Below are positions 62,016-64,000 of a DNA stretch of 64,000 nucleotides, one piece after another (the stretch's first letter is position 1; every line of letters begins with the position of its first letter). The DNA is taken from assembly GCF_032854445.1 (NCBI RefSeq), contig NC_088299.1, forward strand, positions 5,929,001 to 5,993,000, written 5' to 3'. Origin of the DNA: Liolophura sinensis (Eukaryota > Mollusca > Polyplacophora > Chitonida > Chitonidae). Made by a program: the position numbers and the translations under genes. The notes beneath the pieces were generated by a model, which made no database searches, had not been told where the DNA came from, and saw nothing but the letters and a program-made list of their open reading frames with translations.

Positions 62016-62833
62016 CAAACACCATGCACTCTCTTATGAAAGTAAACTTTGCTAAAACTACAATGCACTACTTCCCACTAGCAATGACAAACACCCCTTT
62101 ATTATTCGCCCTAAGCCCCATACAAAACGATGACATCGTGTTTCTTTGGAGTAATATGAAACGTACCCGAATATTTTATGGAGTTTGGTGAGAAATATGG
62201 TATAAATTTGATGACAACTTATTACCCGGTAATTACCTTCCATATTTCATCACCAACAGAAATGTCTTGCCTTGAAAAAATTTATGTTCCTCAAATAATT
62301 TGCTAAAGTCCCCAGAGCGTTCCATCTTTAGGCCATCTCCCATGGTGTTAGTATCAGACATGAATCATACTGATGGCTATCAGGTGTCAATCATCTGAAT
62401 AAACATTTTCCCAGAAAACACATCCACATTTGCACCTCAACATTGTTATTATTTTTTTCCCCTGCTCCCCTGCAGACTCGCAATTTTGTGCAAGGTCACT
62501 GTAATCTAATGGAGTCTCCTAAATTGTGACGCTAGTCCCCAAGATTTCAATGTGACCTCTTAGGATCTTCATTTCGTCGCTCGTTGATTTATTTTTCACC
62601 ATATTACAGGCTCTAACAGGCGTGTGCAATAAATCAGTGCTGTAGGCTGGGAGTCCCATGAGGTTCTCTATTTGCTACATGTTGCTAGCCACATGCTTAA
62701 AGCCTTGTCGAACGGCCTTTGCAGCCTGTAACTAGCTTAGTCAAGTCTATATCATGTACTGGCCAAAATAGCTGGCCATCCATCTAACAAAACATGCACA
62801 TGTACGCTAATTGTAATCAATCAGGATTTATAC

Positions 62834-63008
62834 CTGGGCTGCATCTATCTCCCTCTGCCGTGGCCTAAGTGTATGTTCGGCCACTAACTGACCGGCGTTA
62901 ACATTTACTCTGGTCCCGTCTAATGGCAGATAAGACTGTTGAGCGACAGTGACCGATGTGAAACTGACCAGTGTGCCGGTAAAACAGTGCCGGCGAATCA
63001 ATATAATC
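62834..63008 (-). other. Possible exon, not assigned to the gene model
   Basis: The minus strand has a strong pyrimidine tract and acceptor (ctcagtcctctcccccagcag region), 175 bases open in one frame, then CAG|gtataa. The phase-0 exit would fit the phase-0 entry of exon a. The peptide (GTLVSFTSVTVAQQSYLPLD and on) has no CUB-like cysteines or strands, so it cannot supply the missing CUB half. The stretch is richer in CpG than its surroundings. It could be an exon, a regulatory block or chance. Confidence 0.2.
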
Positions 63009-63420
63009 CTGCTGGGGGAGAGGACTGAGAAAACGTACAAGTCTCCAGATAGTCAAATGATGGTCATCAGATTGTCTCCATGTGTCATTAGCGGGGAAAC
63101 CTTTCACTAACAATCTGCTTCAGTATGCAGGACATACACCATTATCACACACAAGTGGGGTTATTTCCCTCGACTGAACTCTTCTGTGACGAAGGCAAAG
63201 CGCCCATCTCACTGACAATTACTTGCACTTGGTAACCCACATTGTCAAAAGTGAAAGTTCCATACAACGTCTCTTAATGGCATTCAAAAGAACTTTTCTA
63301 AACATCAAATAGACCAAAATATGAAGAAATCTGTTAAAAATTTACCTTTCATTGTTTGAATCCTAAAATAAATGTCTTTTTCAAAAGCCTATGTAGATAT
63401 GTAGTTATTTTAATTATTCT

Positions 63421-63620
63421 NNNNNNNNNNNNNNNNNNNNNNNNNNNNNNNNNNNNNNNNNNNNNNNNNNNNNNNNNNNNNNNNNNNNNNNNNNNNNNNN
63501 NNNNNNNNNNNNNNNNNNNNNNNNNNNNNNNNNNNNNNNNNNNNNNNNNNNNNNNNNNNNNNNNNNNNNNNNNNNNNNNNNNNNNNNNNNNNNNNNNNNN
63601 NNNNNNNNNNNNNNNNNNNN
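63421..63620. other. Assembly gap (200 N)
   Basis: Exactly 200 undetermined bases, a round number typical of a scaffold join of unknown length. Sequence on the right repeats sequence 10.3 kb to the left. Confidence 0.99.
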
Positions 63621-64000
63621 CACTTTCGAATCGGCACATTTTGTAGAAAATGAAAATGTTTAAAACTGTTTTTCTCTCTTGCACAAACTCTTACAAAAAA
63701 TCTAAAAAAAAAAAATAGAATTCCACACAGCTTGTATAACTCTTTCATTTAAGGTATGGGTTGTAAAAATGTGTTGCTTTTTTTTAAACAGTAGCAAATT
63801 AGCAAAATTGCATACTTCCTAGCACTATGGCTTAAGGAGAATTGGGCAAAAAGTACACAGTGATGTTAATCGCAATATATTCAATGTCACTGGCCTAGAA
63901 TGTCTCAAAATGCTAGAATGCTGAAGTGGCTACTCTGTGACTCTTATCACCCTAAGGTTGATAATCATTCAAACACATTTCAATCAGCATAAAATAGTTC
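63621..64000 (+). repeat. Segment nearly identical to 53303..53684 (copy 2, after the gap)
   Basis: Second copy of the 53.3 kb segment, in the same orientation, starting at the first base after the N run. Any coding reading that spans the N run is meaningless. Confidence 0.95.

Larger units (their letters stand above)
58642..63420 (-). other. Upstream intron or 5' flank of the CUB-LDLRa gene
   Basis: Because the exon at 58553..58641 starts inside a CUB domain, this stretch should be intron unless the gene model is wrong. It holds repeat D (58951), an inverted-repeat element (59930), a SINE-B with target-site duplication (60075), a full SINE-A (61749) and a possible exon (62834-63008). No CUB first half was found. 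Confidence 0.55.

Noticed and set aside
62834-63008. The missing first half of the CUB domain
   Set aside because: Phase would allow it, but the peptide lacks CUB cysteines and strand pattern; kept only as a weak candidate exon.
63349-63748. Plus and minus ORFs crossing 63421-63620
   Set aside because: They consist largely of undetermined bases and cannot be read.

Overview
The window is eukaryotic and gene-poor: AT-rich, intron-dominated and full of tRNA-derived SINEs, with a GT-AG spliced gene. The CUB/LDLRa membrane protein architecture, together with two SINE families of a kind I associate with molluscan genomes, makes a mollusc (or another lophotrochozoan) the most likely source. That assignment is inference.

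One gene is supported. It lies on the minus strand and spans at least 8340..58641. Five coding exons join in frame through four GT-AG introns: 58641..58553, 43394..43333, 21715..21557, 11147..10932 and 8614..8340. They give 266 residues up to a stop codon: the second half of a CUB domain, one complete LDL-receptor class A domain, one transmembrane helix and a 120-residue Ser/Tyr/Pro-rich cytoplasmic tail. The first CUB half, signal peptide and promoter were not found; they lie further up the minus strand, in the 200-N gap, or beyond the window. The closest architecture I know is NETO-like (CUB, LDLRa, TM), but orthology is not claimed.

Layout: 1-8339 is 3' flank/UTR and intergenic DNA with a dispersed repeat split by a SINE, a serine/leucine-tRNA-like SINE and an 18-bp tandem repeat. 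8340-11147 holds the last two exons, separated by an intron with a 19-copy 36-bp minisatellite. 11148-21556, 21716-43332 and 43395-58552 are long introns with about two dozen SINE-A copies or fragments, three of the four SINE-B copies, a 106-bp satellite, a fold-back element, smaller tandem repeats and a short coding-like relic. 58642-63420 is upstream intron or 5' flank. 63421-63620 is an assembly gap, and the 380 bases after it nearly repeat 53303-53684, which suggests a haplotype duplication in the assembly.

No bacterial-type operon, CRISPR array, intact transposase gene or convincing functional tRNA gene is present. The points most worth a second look are the membrane gene, the post-gap duplication, the satellite carrying a CACGTG palindrome in each period, and the fold-back elements.
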